Origin: Bog-473 sp963777485
GTDB lineage: Bacteria; Actinomycetota; Acidimicrobiia; Acidimicrobiales; RAAP-2
Direction of reading: 5' to 3'
Length of the DNA: 64,000 bases
Assembly (NCBI GenBank): GCA_963777485.1
Contig: CAVZQP010000001.1
Location: 930,001-994,000 of the forward strand
Positions 44,887 to 55,154 of the stretch are shown here, piece after piece. The notes under the pieces are model-generated. The model did no database searches and was not told the origin of the DNA. It was given only the letters and a program-made list of their open reading frames with translations. Position 1 is the stretch's first letter, and every line of letters begins with the position of its first letter. The position numbers were made by a program, and so were the translations under genes.

Positions 44887-46077
44887 GTGAACGACGGCGC
44901 GGCCGCCCAGGTCGCCGTTGCAGATGCAGGTCAGGGGATCCCTCGCGATGCCGGGGGCGCGGTCCCGCTGCTCCCGGACTGGGAGGGCGCCTGCCTTCAC
45001 CGGGTCGTCCCTGGACTACTCGGGCAGCTAGCCGAGCCGGGACGGGCGGTACTTCCGCCGTGGTTCCCGGCGCCGGTCACCGGCGCCAATCAGATCGTCC
45101 TGCTGGTGATCGACGGACTCGGTGCCGAGCAGCTGCGCGCCCGCAGCGGACTGGCGCCGATGCTGACGTCAGGTTCGGGCGGGTCCATCACCTCGGTCGC
45201 CCCCAGTACGACTGCCTGCGCGCTGACGACATTGGTCACAGGCAGAGTGCCGGCCGAGCACGGCGTGCTCGGGTATCGGGTCGTCCTCGACGGTGAGGTC
45301 ATGAACGTCCTCCAGTGGTCACTCGACGGCGCTGACGCTCGGATGCGGGTGCCCGCTCACGTATTTCAGCCTTTCTCCTCCTTCCCCGGAGCAATTGGGA
45401 CGGTCCCAGTGGTCACCCGCCACGACTACGGGCCCACGGGATTCACTGCAGCGCACCTTGGACGAGTCGACCTGCACCGCTGGCACACGCCGGCGGGGCT
45501 GGTGACCACCGTCCGGCGACTCGTCGCTTCGGGGAGTCCGTTCATCTACGCCTACTACGAGGGGATCGACAAGGTCGCGCACGCAGAAGGTATCGGGGAG
45601 TTCTACGACGACGAACTGCGTGCTGCTGATCGCCTCGTGGCAGACGTGCTCGAGGTCTTGCCGCCGGGTGCCGTTCTGGTGGTGACGGCCGATCACGGAC
45701 AAGTGAATGTCGGAAATTCGGTCGTCGTGCTCGGTCCCGAGATCATGGAGGCGCTCACCCTGATCAGTGGCGAAGGGCGCTTCCGCTGGCTGCACACACG
45801 CCCCGGTGCGATCGACGATGTGGTGGACGCGGCCATGCAACAGCACGGCGACGTGGCGTGGATCCGAACGAAGGAGCAGGTGATCGCGGAGGGATGGCTC
45901 GGCGGTGTCCCGTCGCCAGAGATCGCGGCGCGGTTGGGAGATGTGGCCCTTATCCCCTTCGAGCCCATCGCCTTCCTCGACCCGGCCGACACCGGCGAGC
46001 TCCGTCTGGCGGCCAGGCATGGCTCGTTGACGCCCGACGAAATGCTGGTTCCGCTGCTCGGATGGCGTGCTGGATGA
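44887..46077 (+). CDS. Alkaline phosphatase superfamily / nucleotide pyrophosphatase-like protein
   Basis: The 396-residue protein is a type I phosphodiesterase/nucleotide pyrophosphatase-like member of the alkaline phosphatase superfamily. It shows VLLVIDGLGAEQL near 75 (first metal Asp), the nucleophile Thr in SVAPSTTACALTTLVTG near 106-115, AEHGVLGYR near 127, YYEGIDKVAHAEG near 228 and VVTADHGQVNVG near 268 (metal Asp-His). The expected final His is probably in WLHTRPG near 303. No signal peptide is seen, so it may be cytosolic. The substrate is unknown. Confidence 0.83.
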   Translation: MNDGAAAQVAVADAGQGIPRDAGGAVPLLPDWEGACLHRVVPGLLGQLAEPGRAVLPPWFPAPVTGANQIVLLVIDGLGAEQLRARSGLAPMLTSGSGGSITSVAPSTTACALTTLVTGRVPAEHGVLGYRVVLDGEVMNVLQWSLDGADARMRVPAHVFQPFSSFPGAIGTVPVVTRHDYGPTGFTAAHLGRVDLHRWHTPAGLVTTVRRLVASGSPFIYAYYEGIDKVAHAEGIGEFYDDELRAADRLVADVLEVLPPGAVLVVTADHGQVNVGNSVVVLGPEIMEALTLISGEGRFRWLHTRPGAIDDVVDAAMQQHGDVAWIRTKEQVIAEGWLGGVPSPEIAARLGDVALIPFEPIAFLDPADTGELRLAARHGSLTPDEMLVPLLGWRAG

Positions 46078-46130
46078 GGCTGGCCACCGGCCTGGCAACA
46101 TAGATACGACCCCCGTCGCGGCGAGCTGCC

Positions 46131-46682
46131 ATGGCCCGGGGAGAAACCGGTACGAAGAGCGGAGTGGATGACGTGACGAACGACGCCATAGGAGACAACT
46201 CGTCCGACGGATCGGTGCCGGCGATCGCCCCGGACGAGGTGCTGGGCACCACGGGTGGTGCAGAGGATGGCAACGAGCCGAAGACCGAGTCGATCAACGA
46301 GCCCGCAAAGGTGCTGCGCATCGGCTCCATGGTCAAGACGCTGCTCGACGAGGTGCGCGCGGCGCCCCTCGACGACAAGAGCCGGGTGCGACTGCGCGAG
46401 ATCTACGAGCAGTCGATTCGCGACCTTTCCCAAGGGCTCTCACCCGACCTGGTAGCTGAGCTCGAAACTCTCGCGTTGCCCTTCGACAGCGAGGCGCCGA
46501 GCGACGCCGAGCTCCGCATCGCCCAGGCGCAACTGGTGGGATGGCTGGAGGGCCTCTTCCACGGTATCCAGGCGACCCTCATGTCCCAACAGATGGCCGC
46601 CCGCGCCCAGCTCGACGAGATGCGCCAACGGGGTCTGCCCGCGGCGGGCGATTCCGTGGGCCGGACGGGGGCCTATCTCTGA
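46131..46682 (+). CDS. bpa: Bacterial proteasome activator (Bpa/PafE, DUF2587)
   Basis: Bpa forms a ring that docks on the 20S proteasome and lets unfolded proteins enter without ATP or Pup. The 183-residue protein has an acidic, disordered N-terminus (about 60 residues), a helical core (KVLRIGSMVKTLLDEVRAAPLDDKSRVRLREIYEQSI; LSPDLVAELETLALPF; SDAELRIAQAQLVGWLEGLFHGIQATLMSQQMAARAQLDEM; cited as key stretches) and a C-terminus ending GAYL. In mycobacteria the end is GQYL, which inserts between proteasome alpha subunits. The match in size, core and tail is good. Proteasome genes are not in the window. Confidence 0.88.
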   Translation: MARGETGTKSGVDDVTNDAIGDNSSDGSVPAIAPDEVLGTTGGAEDGNEPKTESINEPAKVLRIGSMVKTLLDEVRAAPLDDKSRVRLREIYEQSIRDLSQGLSPDLVAELETLALPFDSEAPSDAELRIAQAQLVGWLEGLFHGIQATLMSQQMAARAQLDEMRQRGLPAAGDSVGRTGAYL

Positions 46683-46869
46683 GCCGGCAGGCGTCGGGTG
46701 GCAATGCGGGCGCCGGGCGAAACGGGCTGGTGACGAACTGGTGCGGCGGGCCGCCAGCCGAGAAACGGGCCCTCGGCGCATCGTCGGCGAGGGCTTCGCA
46801 GGGGGATAGATTGCGAGATCCAGGGACGAATCACACAGGTGTAAGTTTGACGTAGCGAAAGGAGGGCCG

Positions 46870-49800
46870 GTGTCGGAGCGGTCGTTTACGCATCTGCACA
46901 CCCACACCGAGTTCTCCATGCTCGACGGCGCGGCGCGGGTCGGCGAGCTCGTGGCCGCAGCAGCAGCCGACGGGCAACCCGCGCTGGGCATCACGGACCA
47001 CGGGAACATGTACGGGGTCCTCGACTTCTACAAGGCCTGCCGGGACCAGGGCATCGTCCCGATCATCGGCACCGAGGCGTACATGGCGGGCGAGTCGCGG
47101 CACGAGCGGCCGGTGCGGCGCGGCCGGGTCGACGACACGGGCGGCGACGTCGAGGGCGGGCAGAAGCTCTACTACCACCTCACCCTGTTGGCCGAGACCG
47201 TCGGGGGCTACCGCAACCTCATGAAGCTGTCCTCGGCCGCGTACCTCGAGGGCTACTACTACAAGCCGCGGCTCGACTGGGAGTTGCTCGAGCGCCATCA
47301 CGAAGGGCTGATTGCCACGACCGGATGCCTGGGTGGAGTGGTCCTCCAGGCCTTGTTGTCCGGGGATCCGGCTGAGGCCGAACGGCGGGCCGGTCGTCTC
47401 CAGGACATCTTCGGCCGCGACAACCTCTTTGTCGAGCTGCAGGACCACGGTCTGGCGGACCAGCACAGTACGAATCCGCAGCTGATAGAGATCGCCCGTC
47501 GTCTGAACGCGCCGCTCCTCGCCACGAACGACAGCCACTACACGCACCGCGAGGACGCCGTCGCGCACGACGCGTTGTTGTGCGTCCAAACGGGCGCCCT
47601 TCTCGCCGACACGAACCGGTTCAAGTTCGAGGGGACCGAGCACTACCTGAAGTCCGCGAACGAGATGCGCCATCTGTTCCGGGACGTGCCCGAGGCGTGC
47701 GACAACACGCTGCTGATCGCCGAGAGGGCCGACGTGCAGATCGAGCTCGGGAAGCCGAGCCTCCCTGAGTTCCCCGTGCCGGATCGCTTCACCGGTGCGA
47801 CCTACGAGGACCGGGCGCTCGCCTATCTGCGCGACCTCACGATGGAGGGAGCGCGGCAGCTCTACGGCGACCCAGTGCCCGCCGAGGTCATGGAACGGTT
47901 GGACTTCGAACTTTCCGTGATCGGGGACATGGGTTTTCCCGCTTACTTCCTCGTCGTGTGGGACCTCATCCGCTTCGCGCGCGAGAACGGCATCCGGGTG
48001 GGCCCGGGCCGGGGGTCGGCGGCCGGATGCTGTGTGGCGTATTGCCTTCGGATCGTCGACCTCGACCCGATCCGTTACGACCTTCTCTTCGAGCGCTTCC
48101 TCAACCCGGGCCGCAAGCAGATGCCCGACATCGACATGGACTTCGACGAGCGCTACCGGGCCGACGTCATGCGCTACGCCTCCGAGAAGTACGGCAGCGA
48201 CCGGGTGGCGCAGATCATCACGTTCTCGACGATCAAGGCGCGGGCCGCCGTGCGCGACGCCTCGCGGGTGCTGGGGAAGCCCTACATCGTCGGCGACAAG
48301 ATCGCCAAGGCGATGCCCCCGCTCATCATGGGCCGGGACACGCCGCTCAAGGCGTGCCTCACCAAGTCGGAAGGCCACGAGGACGGTTTCTCCAGCGCCG
48401 GCGAACTGCGCACGATGTACGAGACGGATCCCGAGGCCAAGGAGGTCATCGACGTCGCGTTGGGCCTCGAAGGCCTGCGCCGCCAGGATGGCATCCATGC
48501 CGCTGCCGTGGTCATCTCCCGGGACCCCCTGACCGACTATCTGCCGATCCAGCGCAAGCCGGACGCCGGCGGCAACCCAGAGGATGCCCCCATCGTCACG
48601 CAGTACGAAATGCACGGGGTCGAGGAGCTGGGCCTGCTGAAGATGGACTTCCTCGGGCTGCGCAACCTCTCGGTGATCGAGCGGGCCCTCGACCGGATCG
48701 AAGAGACGACGGGGCAGCGGCCCGACATCGACAACGTCAACCTGGCCGACGAGCCCACTCTCGAGATGCTGCGCCGGGCCGACTCGGTGGGCGTGTTCCA
48801 GCTCGAAGGTGCGGCCATGCGCCAAACGCTGCGAGCCCTGGCGCCGACGAGCTTCGACGACGTGGCCGCGCTCGTGGCGCTGTACCGGCCCGGGCCCATG
48901 GCGGCCAACATGCACCGCGACTACCCGGAGCTGAAGAACGGCCGCAAGCCCGTGGAGTACCTGCACCCGGACATCGAGCCGATCCTGAAGGACACCTACG
49001 GGCTGATGCTCTACCAGGAGTCGGTGATGCGAGTCGCCCAGAAGTTCGCCGGCTACTCGCTCGAAGAGGCCGACAACCTCCGCAAGGCGTGCGGAAAGAA
49101 GATCCGCAAGATGATTGCGGCCGAGCGCGAGAAGTTCGTCGCGGGCTGCGCGGCGGAGGGGTACGGCGAGCAGCTCGGCACGCAGCTGTTCGACATCATC
49201 GAGCCGTTCGCCGACTACGCGTTCAACAAGTCGCACTCCTACGGCTACGGGCTGGTGGCATACCAGACGGCCTGGCTCAAGCAGCACTATCCCGTCGAGT
49301 ACATGTCCGCGCTCCTCACGTCGGTGAAGGACAACAAGGACAAGACGGCGGTGTACCTGGCCGAGTGCCGGGCCATGGGCATCGACGTGCTGGTGCCGGA
49401 CGTGAACCGCTCGGCGGCCGAGTTCGCCCCGGACCGGAGCGCGGGGGAAGACCGGCGCGCCATCGTGTTCGGGTTGGCGGCGGTGCGCAACGTGGGCGAG
49501 GGCCTCGTCGAGCGCATCGTGGCCGAGCGCGACGCCAACGGACCCTTCGAGGACATCTTCGACTTCTGTGCGCGGGTCGACCCCGTCGTCCTGAACAAGA
49601 GGACGATGGAGTCGCTCGCCAAGGGCGGCGCCTTCGACTCCCTCTCGCACCCGCGCCAAGGGCTCTGTCTTGTGCTCGAGGAGGTGGTGGACCGGACGCT
49701 GGAGCGCCGCCGCGAGAAGGACCTCGGGATCACTTCACTGTTCGCCGCGTTCGAAGAGGAGCCGGGCGACCTCGGCTGGGGGGGGACCAAGGTCGCCATC

Positions 49801-50442
49801 CCCGACACCGAGTTCGACAAGTCCCAGCGCCTTGCGTTCGAGAAGGAGATGCTCGGCCTCTATGTCAGCGACCACCCCCTCATGGGGTTCGAGGGTGCGT
49901 TGAGCCGTCACACCGACAGCTCCTTGTCGGACATGCGCGAGGAGGACACGGTCGCGGGGGACCGCTCACCCGTGCGCACGGTCGGGGGCGTGGTCACCGA
50001 CCTGCGCCGCTCCTACACCAAGAAGGGCGACCTGATGGCCCGGTTCGTCCTCGAAGACCTGCAGGCGGCCATGGAGGTCTTCGTGTTCCCCAAGACCATG
50101 GCCGAGTACGGGGCCCTGATCGAGAGCGACGCGATCCTGGTCATCAAGGGGAGGCTGGACACCCGTGAGGAGGAGCCGAAGATCGTTTGTATGGAGGTCT
50201 CGCGGCCGCTGCTCCATCGCGGCGAGGAGGATCTGCACATCAAGCTGCCGCTGGGGGTGCTGACCGATCGGCGCGTCGAGGGTCTCAAGGAGGTGCTGAG
50301 CGGCCACCCGGGGCCCTCGGCGGTGCTCCTCCACGTCGGCGAAAAGGTGCTGAAACTGCCGCCCGAATTCAACGTGGACTGCCGCAACGGCCTGGTTGGC
50401 GAGCTCAAGCGGCTACTGGGCCAGAGCGCCGTTCTGTCCTGA
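46870..50442 (+). CDS. dnaE: DNA polymerase III alpha subunit
   Basis: DnaE is the replicative polymerase. The 1190-residue protein has the PHP domain (HLHTHTEFSMLDGAARV near 8-24; ITDHGNMYGVLDFYKAC near 45), the polymerase domain with GRGSAAG near 380 and catalytic aspartates in PDIDMDFDERYR near 418, KACGKKIRKMI near 745, the NKSHSYGYGLVAYQTAWLK region near 785, a helix-hairpin-helix part near 870 and the OB fold near 1040 (VGGVVTDLRRSYTKKGDLMARF). The length is close to actinobacterial DnaE1. GGAGG lies 5 bases upstream of the GTG at 46870. No intein is present. Confidence 0.97.
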   Translation: MSERSFTHLHTHTEFSMLDGAARVGELVAAAAADGQPALGITDHGNMYGVLDFYKACRDQGIVPIIGTEAYMAGESRHERPVRRGRVDDTGGDVEGGQKLYYHLTLLAETVGGYRNLMKLSSAAYLEGYYYKPRLDWELLERHHEGLIATTGCLGGVVLQALLSGDPAEAERRAGRLQDIFGRDNLFVELQDHGLADQHSTNPQLIEIARRLNAPLLATNDSHYTHREDAVAHDALLCVQTGALLADTNRFKFEGTEHYLKSANEMRHLFRDVPEACDNTLLIAERADVQIELGKPSLPEFPVPDRFTGATYEDRALAYLRDLTMEGARQLYGDPVPAEVMERLDFELSVIGDMGFPAYFLVVWDLIRFARENGIRVGPGRGSAAGCCVAYCLRIVDLDPIRYDLLFERFLNPGRKQMPDIDMDFDERYRADVMRYASEKYGSDRVAQIITFSTIKARAAVRDASRVLGKPYIVGDKIAKAMPPLIMGRDTPLKACLTKSEGHEDGFSSAGELRTMYETDPEAKEVIDVALGLEGLRRQDGIHAAAVVISRDPLTDYLPIQRKPDAGGNPEDAPIVTQYEMHGVEELGLLKMDFLGLRNLSVIERALDRIEETTGQRPDIDNVNLADEPTLEMLRRADSVGVFQLEGAAMRQTLRALAPTSFDDVAALVALYRPGPMAANMHRDYPELKNGRKPVEYLHPDIEPILKDTYGLMLYQESVMRVAQKFAGYSLEEADNLRKACGKKIRKMIAAEREKFVAGCAAEGYGEQLGTQLFDIIEPFADYAFNKSHSYGYGLVAYQTAWLKQHYPVEYMSALLTSVKDNKDKTAVYLAECRAMGIDVLVPDVNRSAAEFAPDRSAGEDRRAIVFGLAAVRNVGEGLVERIVAERDANGPFEDIFDFCARVDPVVLNKRTMESLAKGGAFDSLSHPRQGLCLVLEEVVDRTLERRREKDLGITSLFAAFEEEPGDLGWGGTKVAIPDTEFDKSQRLAFEKEMLGLYVSDHPLMGFEGALSRHTDSSLSDMREEDTVAGDRSPVRTVGGVVTDLRRSYTKKGDLMARFVLEDLQAAMEVFVFPKTMAEYGALIESDAILVIKGRLDTREEEPKIVCMEVSRPLLHRGEEDLHIKLPLGVLTDRRVEGLKEVLSGHPGPSAVLLHVGEKVLKLPPEFNVDCRNGLVGELKRLLGQSAVLS

Positions 50443-50558
50443 ACGCCCGTGATGGGCCCGCCGAAAATAGTGTTTGAGCAGGGATAATGCGATCGACACG
50501 GCGGGGCGAGACCGCTCTGACCAGGACACCCGGTTGGGAAGGCACCGAAACGAGCCAG

Positions 50559-50564
50559 TAGACT
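50559..50564 (+). promoter_or_regulatory. Candidate -10 for leaderless transcription of the 50571 gene
   Basis: TAGACT ends 6 bases before the ATG at 50571, with TTGGGA 19 bases upstream of it as a loose -35. No ribosome site is visible. Confidence 0.4.
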
Positions 50565-50570
50565 TAGTGC

Positions 50571-51242
50571 ATGCCGATCGTAGTGAGCACCAAGGATTGC
50601 ACTGCGCTCAGCGACGCTGAGCTCGTCGAGATGGCGGATCTGTGTGCGGACCGCCCACCCGGGTTCGACATCGGTTTCCTCTCCAAAGAGCGTGAGGCGT
50701 GGGTCTTGATCACCCAGGCCCGGGAGGGCAACAAGCTCCGGGGGTATTCCTTCTGCACGCTCGAGCGCATCGGCGGCACGCCTTCGCTCCTGGTGGGCCT
50801 GGCCCTCGTCGACCGCACCTCGCGGGCCGAGGCAGCCCTGAAGACGATCATGGCCGACCAGTACCGCCGGGCGCTGCTCGCCTTCCCAGACGAGGACGTC
50901 CTCCTCGGGACCCGGCTCATGTCGCCCGAAGGTTTCCGTGCCTTCTCCGGGCTCCAGGACGTGGTGCCCTTCCCCGAGCACAAGTCGTCGGGCGAGGAGC
51001 GAGCCTGGGCCCGGCGCCTCTCAAAGCGCTTCGGTTGCGAGAGCCGCCTCGACGACCGCACATTCGTCCTCAAGGGCGACGGCTCGGTTGCCGGGGGCCT
51101 CGATTTCTTCGCCGCCAAGGTCAAGATCCCCGAAGGCGTCGACCAGCACTTCGCCGGCTTCGACCCCGAGAAGGGCGACCGCCTGGTCACGTTCGGCTGG
51201 GCGATGGCCGAGGACCTCGCCGGGGGCAAGCTCGGCCGCTGA
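50571..51242 (+). CDS. Protein of unknown function (223 residues)
   Basis: I do not recognise this soluble protein. Its start is SKDCTALSD-like (MPIVVSTKDCTALSDAEL), and the middle reads WVLITQAREGNKLRGYSFCTLERIGGTPSLLVGLALVDRTS, which alternates strands as in an acetyltransferase-like fold, but the acetyl-CoA loop is not clear. The C-terminal part has RRLSKRFGCESRLDDRTFVLKGDG. Codon use matches its neighbours, a leaderless-type -10 precedes it, and the frame is well closed, so it is a real gene. A GNAT relation is only a guess. Confidence 0.75.
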   Translation: MPIVVSTKDCTALSDAELVEMADLCADRPPGFDIGFLSKEREAWVLITQAREGNKLRGYSFCTLERIGGTPSLLVGLALVDRTSRAEAALKTIMADQYRRALLAFPDEDVLLGTRLMSPEGFRAFSGLQDVVPFPEHKSSGEERAWARRLSKRFGCESRLDDRTFVLKGDGSVAGGLDFFAAKVKIPEGVDQHFAGFDPEKGDRLVTFGWAMAEDLAGGKLGR

Positions 51243-51245
51243 GGT

Positions 51246-52154
51246 TCAGCCGCGGGGCAGCACGGCGGCAACCACCTTGTAGCAGTGACCGTCCCGTGGC
51301 GGGCTCACGGTGACCAGCAGATACTGCGGCTCGAAGCCGAGCGCGCTGGCCAGGCTCTTGCCGCTCAGTCGTTCCCGGCGTGCCGCGTCGAGGGCTCGGG
51401 CTGCGTGACGGTCCTCGACCGGTAGCCAGACGTCTTCTCGGTCCCATCCGAAGCGCACCCATGTGGTGCCGTCGGCGCTGCGCCGGATGAGCTGCGGGCT
51501 GCGGGTCGGCTCGATGAGCGCAACAGACGGACGGAAGCCGCGGAACTCCCAATACGGCGCCGACGCTCCCGGGAAGCCGAGCAGAGGTCCGTCGGGCGTC
51601 GCCACCATCCGCCGCAGCAGCTTGCGAACGTGCCGGCCGCGGAGCGTGCCCACATGCCTCGGCAGGTCGGCCACCGTCGTCGCCTCGGGCTGGGCGAGGT
51701 CGTCGCGCTCCGGGTCGTCGGCGAGGGTGACCTCGACAACGTCGAACGTGCTGATGTCGGGCTCGTACCCCTCGGGCCAGGGCACTCGGACGCGCATCAC
51801 GGTGCGGGTGGCGAGGTCCACGACCGTTGTGTCCTCGAGCGTGGACGAGAGGACGAGGAGGTGCAGGGTCGATCCGCCGGCGGTCGGGACCCGGTCGCGT
51901 CGGCGCGCCGAGCGACGGACGAGGTGCGACGCGTCGGTGCGGGTTGCGCGTCGGTCCTCGTGTTCAGGCTCCTGTCCTGCCCCTTGCTCGAGCTGAAGTT
52001 CGGCGTCGGGCGCGGCCGAAACGGCCGGCGTCTCGTCCGTGATGTGCTCGTAGGTGGCCGTTTCGTTCACGGCTTCGTTCCCGTCTCCCTGTTCGTCGAG
52101 GACCGTGGTGTCGTTATCGCGGTCGCTGCGCTGGCGCTGCACATCATCGTTCAT
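51246..52154 (-). CDS. Protein of unknown function with acidic disordered N-terminus
   Basis: The 302-residue protein has about 85 acidic, Asp/Glu/Thr-rich residues and then a beta-rich part beginning [32 protein letters not shown] and including [24 protein letters not shown] and [15 protein letters not shown]. The C-terminal stretch [33 protein letters not shown] is the most motif-like. I know no named family for it. The ATG at 52154 overlaps the stop of the... upstream YyaL gene by 4 bases (ATGA), so it is cotranscribed and coupled with it. Confidence 0.7.
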   Translation of the reverse strand: MNDDVQRQRSDRDNDTTVLDEQGDGNEAVNETATYEHITDETPAVSAAPDAELQLEQGAGQEPEHEDRRATRTDASHLVRRSARRRDRVPTAGGSTLHLLVLSSTLEDTTVVDLATRTVMRVRVPWPEGYEPDISTFDVVEVTLADDPERDDLAQPEATTVADLPRHVGTLRGRHVRKLLRRMVATPDGPLLGFPGASAPYWEFRGFRPSVALIEPTRSPQLIRRSADGTTWVRFGWDREDVWLPVEDRHAARALDAARRERLSGKSLASALGFEPQYLLVTVSPPRDGHCYKVVAAVLPRG

Positions 52155-54211
52155 GCAACGACAGCTTCCAGTTGCGCGGCCAGGGTAGCGGCGTTCTCGG
52201 CTGGCATGCGGCACAAACGGGCCTGGCAGACGTAGGCCAGTCCGGGCTCAGACGGCCGCCCGGCGAACAATGGACCGCCGTCGGGCTGGCCCCAGGCGGT
52301 GACGGCGGAGGGGAGCCAGCGCCGGCGGACCTCGGCGAGGAGGTCGGGCCGGTTCCCGGTCACGACGATCTCGTAACGCCCGTTCCACATGGGCAGCGCC
52401 GCTACCAGGTCGGCGACGGCGCTGGGGTGGCGCTCGAGGAGCGGCCGGGCCAGCGCGATCGTGTGCTCCGCGGCCCGGTCGAGCACGGGGTCTTCGACAA
52501 TTGCGCTCGTACGGAGCAGCGCCCACAGGGCGATCGAGTTCGTGGCCGGGAGCGCGCCGTCGAGGAATTCCTTTGGTCGCACCACGAGTGCCTCGGCGTC
52601 GGTGCCAGTGGTGAAGAAGCCGCCGGAGTGCTCGTCCCAGAACAGATCGCAGAGCTGTCGCACGGCGGTGAGGGCGCGTTCGCGCCACATGGCCCGTCCC
52701 GTCCATTCCGAGAGGCGGAGACAGGCCTCAGCCAGCCAGGCGTAGTCGCCCGCCACGGCGAGGTGCCGCGCCCGGCCGCCCTGCCAGCTTCGCATCAGCC
52801 GTCCGTCGACGTACATGGCCTCCCAGAGGAAGGTTCCGATCTCTTCGGCCCGCCGTCCGTACCCGTCATGCCCGATGGCCGAGGCGAGCTCGGCCAGGGT
52901 TGCCGCCGCCATGGCGTTCCATTCGGTCAGCACCTTCTCGTCCCGCGAGGGCTGGACGCGCCGGGCGCGCGCCTCGGCGAGCAGGACGCGGGCCCGTTCG
53001 ATCTCGGGCGGGCGGGCCAATGGCGCACCGACGGGGCGGACCGGTATGGAACGGCCCTCCCAGTTCCCGGCGTCGCTGATGCCGTACCAGTCGGCGGCCG
53101 GCGCCGTCAGTTCCGGCGGGAGCACCGCCGCAAGTTCGTGCGGGGTGAAGGTCGCGTGAGCGCCTTCGACGCCACCGGCGTCCGCGTCGTAGGAGGAGTA
53201 CAGCGCCCCCTCGGGGGTCGAGAGGTCGCGCAAGACCCAGTCCATCGTCTCGCTCGCCACCACGAGATAGTCGTTGCGCCCGCCGTCCTGCCAAGCGTGG
53301 AGGTAGGCGCGGGCGAGGAGGGCCTGGTCCGTCAACATCTTTTCGAAGTGCGGCACGAGCCACCGGGCGTCGGTCGAGTACCGGCAGAAGCCGCCGACGA
53401 TGTGGTCGTAGATGCCGCCGGCGGCCATGGCGTCGAGGGTGCGCTGCGCCATCTGGCGGGCAGCACCCGCGTCCTCGTCCGACTCCGATACGCGGGCGGC
53501 GCGGAGGCACAGCTCGACGAGGGTGGGACGGGGAAACTTGGGGGCGGGACCGAAGCCGCCCCACTCGGGATCAAAGCTGGGACGTAAGCCGTCGACAACC
53601 GCGGCAATGCGGCCGGCGGCGTCGATGTCGGCGCCGCCGGGCTTGCCACCGGGCGCCGCGACACTGATCGTGCCGGCGTCCGCATGTTCAGTTCCGAGAA
53701 CCTCGGCGAGATTGAGCTCGCGCTGGACCGCAGCGACGAGCGCGTCGGCTTGTTTGAGGACGTCCTCACGCTCGGTGAGCCACGCCTGGCCGAGTGCGTG
53801 CACGACGCGGCGGAACGAGGGCAGACCGTGGCGGTCGACTGGTGGAAAGTACGTACCGGCGTAGAAGGGGCGTCCGTCCGGAGTGCAGAAGACCGACATG
53901 GGCCAGCCTCCAGAGCCGGTCAGGGCCTGGGTGGCCGCCATGTAGACCGTGTCGAGGTCGGGTCGCTCCTCCCGGTCGACCTTCACCGAGATGAACGAGC
54001 GGGCGAGCTCGGCCGCCGTCTCCGCGTCCTCGAAGCTCTCGTGGGCCATTACGTGACACCAGTGACAGGAGGCGTAGCCGATGGACAGGAAGATCGGCTT
54101 GTCCTCGTCGCGGGCCCGGCGCAGGGCCTCGTCGCCCCAGGGGAACCACTCCACCGGATTGTCGGCGTGCTGGCGGAGATAGGGGCTCGTCTCGTGGGCC
54201 AGGCGGTTCAC
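52151..54211 (-). CDS. YyaL-type thioredoxin-domain (DUF255) protein
   Basis: The 686-residue protein starts [25 protein letters not shown] and has the DUF255 thioredoxin-like domain with [20 protein letters not shown] near 42-60 (CHWC), [12 protein letters not shown] near 75 and [24 protein letters not shown] near 98-120 in parts. The rest (about 180-686) is an alpha/alpha-barrel as in N-acylglucosamine 2-epimerases ([39 protein letters not shown]). The GTG at 54211 is chosen because the family N-terminus begins right after it. Function is uncertain; relatives are linked to spore or redox processes. Confidence 0.88.
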   Translation of the reverse strand: MNRLAHETSPYLRQHADNPVEWFPWGDEALRRARDEDKPIFLSIGYASCHWCHVMAHESFEDAETAAELARSFISVKVDREERPDLDTVYMAATQALTGSGGWPMSVFCTPDGRPFYAGTYFPPVDRHGLPSFRRVVHALGQAWLTEREDVLKQADALVAAVQRELNLAEVLGTEHADAGTISVAAPGGKPGGADIDAAGRIAAVVDGLRPSFDPEWGGFGPAPKFPRPTLVELCLRAARVSESDEDAGAARQMAQRTLDAMAAGGIYDHIVGGFCRYSTDARWLVPHFEKMLTDQALLARAYLHAWQDGGRNDYLVVASETMDWVLRDLSTPEGALYSSYDADAGGVEGAHATFTPHELAAVLPPELTAPAADWYGISDAGNWEGRSIPVRPVGAPLARPPEIERARVLLAEARARRVQPSRDEKVLTEWNAMAAATLAELASAIGHDGYGRRAEEIGTFLWEAMYVDGRLMRSWQGGRARHLAVAGDYAWLAEACLRLSEWTGRAMWRERALTAVRQLCDLFWDEHSGGFFTTGTDAEALVVRPKEFLDGALPATNSIALWALLRTSAIVEDPVLDRAAEHTIALARPLLERHPSAVADLVAALPMWNGRYEIVVTGNRPDLLAEVRRRWLPSAVTAWGQPDGGPLFAGRPSEPGLAYVCQARLCRMPAENAATLAAQLEAVVA

Positions 54212-54288
54212 CAAAGGCGATGCTAGACAGCCGCCGTGCGTGGCGAGTCCTGAATCTCCAGGTACGCCGTCCGTGCAAGGCTCAAGCA

Positions 54289-55059
54289 ATGGATCTTGAC
54301 CTGAGGGGAAGGACCGCGCTCATCACCGGCGGCAGCCGCGGCATCGGCTTGGCCGTGGCGTCTCGCTTTGCCGAGGCCGGCGCCAACGTGATGCTGGCGT
54401 CGCGCAAGGCCGAGGACCTCGAACAGGCGGTCGCGGGCCTGGTCGCAGGTGGCGCGGATGGGAACCAGGTGGATTGGCGCACCGCCCATGTCGGTCACCC
54501 CGAAGACGCGACATCTTGCGTGGCCGACACCGTCGCCCGCTTCGGGGGTCTCGACATCCTGGTCAACAACGCGGGGACCAACCCCTACTTCGGCCCGATG
54601 ATCGACATCGACCTCGTCCGGGCACAGAAGACGTTCGAGGTGAACCAGCTCTCGGTGCTGGTCTGGACGGCGGCGGCGGTCAAGGCCGGGTTGCGAGGCT
54701 CCGTCATCAATGTCGCGTCCGTGGGCGGCCTCGGCGTCGAGCCGAACATCGGGTGGTACAACGTGACCAAGGCGGCGGTGCTCCATCTCACCCGGCAGCT
54801 GTCCTTCGAACTGGCGCCGGACGTGCGGGTCAACGCACTGGCCCCCGGCCTGGTCAAGACGAAGCTGGCCGCCGCCCTGTGGGAAGGAGCGGGCGAGGAT
54901 CGGATCTCCGCCCACATCCCGCTCCGGCGCCTCGGCATGCCCGACGACATCGCAACGGCAGCGCTCTTCCTCGCCTCGGAGGCCTCGTCGTGGGTGACCG
55001 GCCAGACGTTCGTCGTCGACGGCGGGACGACGGCGCAACCTTCGGGGGGCGTTGGCTGA
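54289..55059 (+). CDS. SDR-family oxidoreductase
   Basis: The 256-residue classical SDR has [12 protein letters not shown] near 14 (cofactor loop), NNAGTNPYF near 92, the catalytic Ser in INVASVGG near 145 and YNVTK near 158, then [14 protein letters not shown] near 185. The C-terminus [11 protein letters not shown] is typical of FabG-like enzymes. It probably uses NADPH on a hydroxy/keto-acyl or similar substrate. The ATG at 54289 is chosen from the family's short N-terminus. It is divergent from the YyaL-type gene and lies just upstream of the ECF41 promoter. Confidence 0.87.
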   Translation: MDLDLRGRTALITGGSRGIGLAVASRFAEAGANVMLASRKAEDLEQAVAGLVAGGADGNQVDWRTAHVGHPEDATSCVADTVARFGGLDILVNNAGTNPYFGPMIDIDLVRAQKTFEVNQLSVLVWTAAAVKAGLRGSVINVASVGGLGVEPNIGWYNVTKAAVLHLTRQLSFELAPDVRVNALAPGLVKTKLAAALWEGAGEDRISAHIPLRRLGMPDDIATAALFLASEASSWVTGQTFVVDGGTTAQPSGGVG

Positions 55060-55086
55060 CCGGGACACCTCGTGTTCTGGCGGTGA

Positions 55087-55113
55087 TGTCACACCTGCGG
55101 GACTCCGTCCGTC
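55087..55113 (+). promoter_or_regulatory. ECF41-type promoter upstream of the CMD-sigma pair
   Basis: TGTCACA at 55087-55093 and CGTC at 55110-55113 are separated by 16 bases. This equals the promoter motif reported for ECF41 sigma factors as I recall it, and such promoters normally stand before the partner gene of the sigma factor, as here. It predicts autoregulation of the operon. Confidence 0.75.
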
Positions 55114-55154
55114 TGTGTGAGTGACCCCCAGAGACGAAAGGATGGAAGGTCCTC

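Noticed and set aside
46831..49659. 942-codon open frame on the minus strand opposite dnaE
   Set aside because: It is a GC-driven shadow of dnaE; the protein is Val/Arg/Leu-rich without any domain and the plus-strand DnaE motifs are complete.
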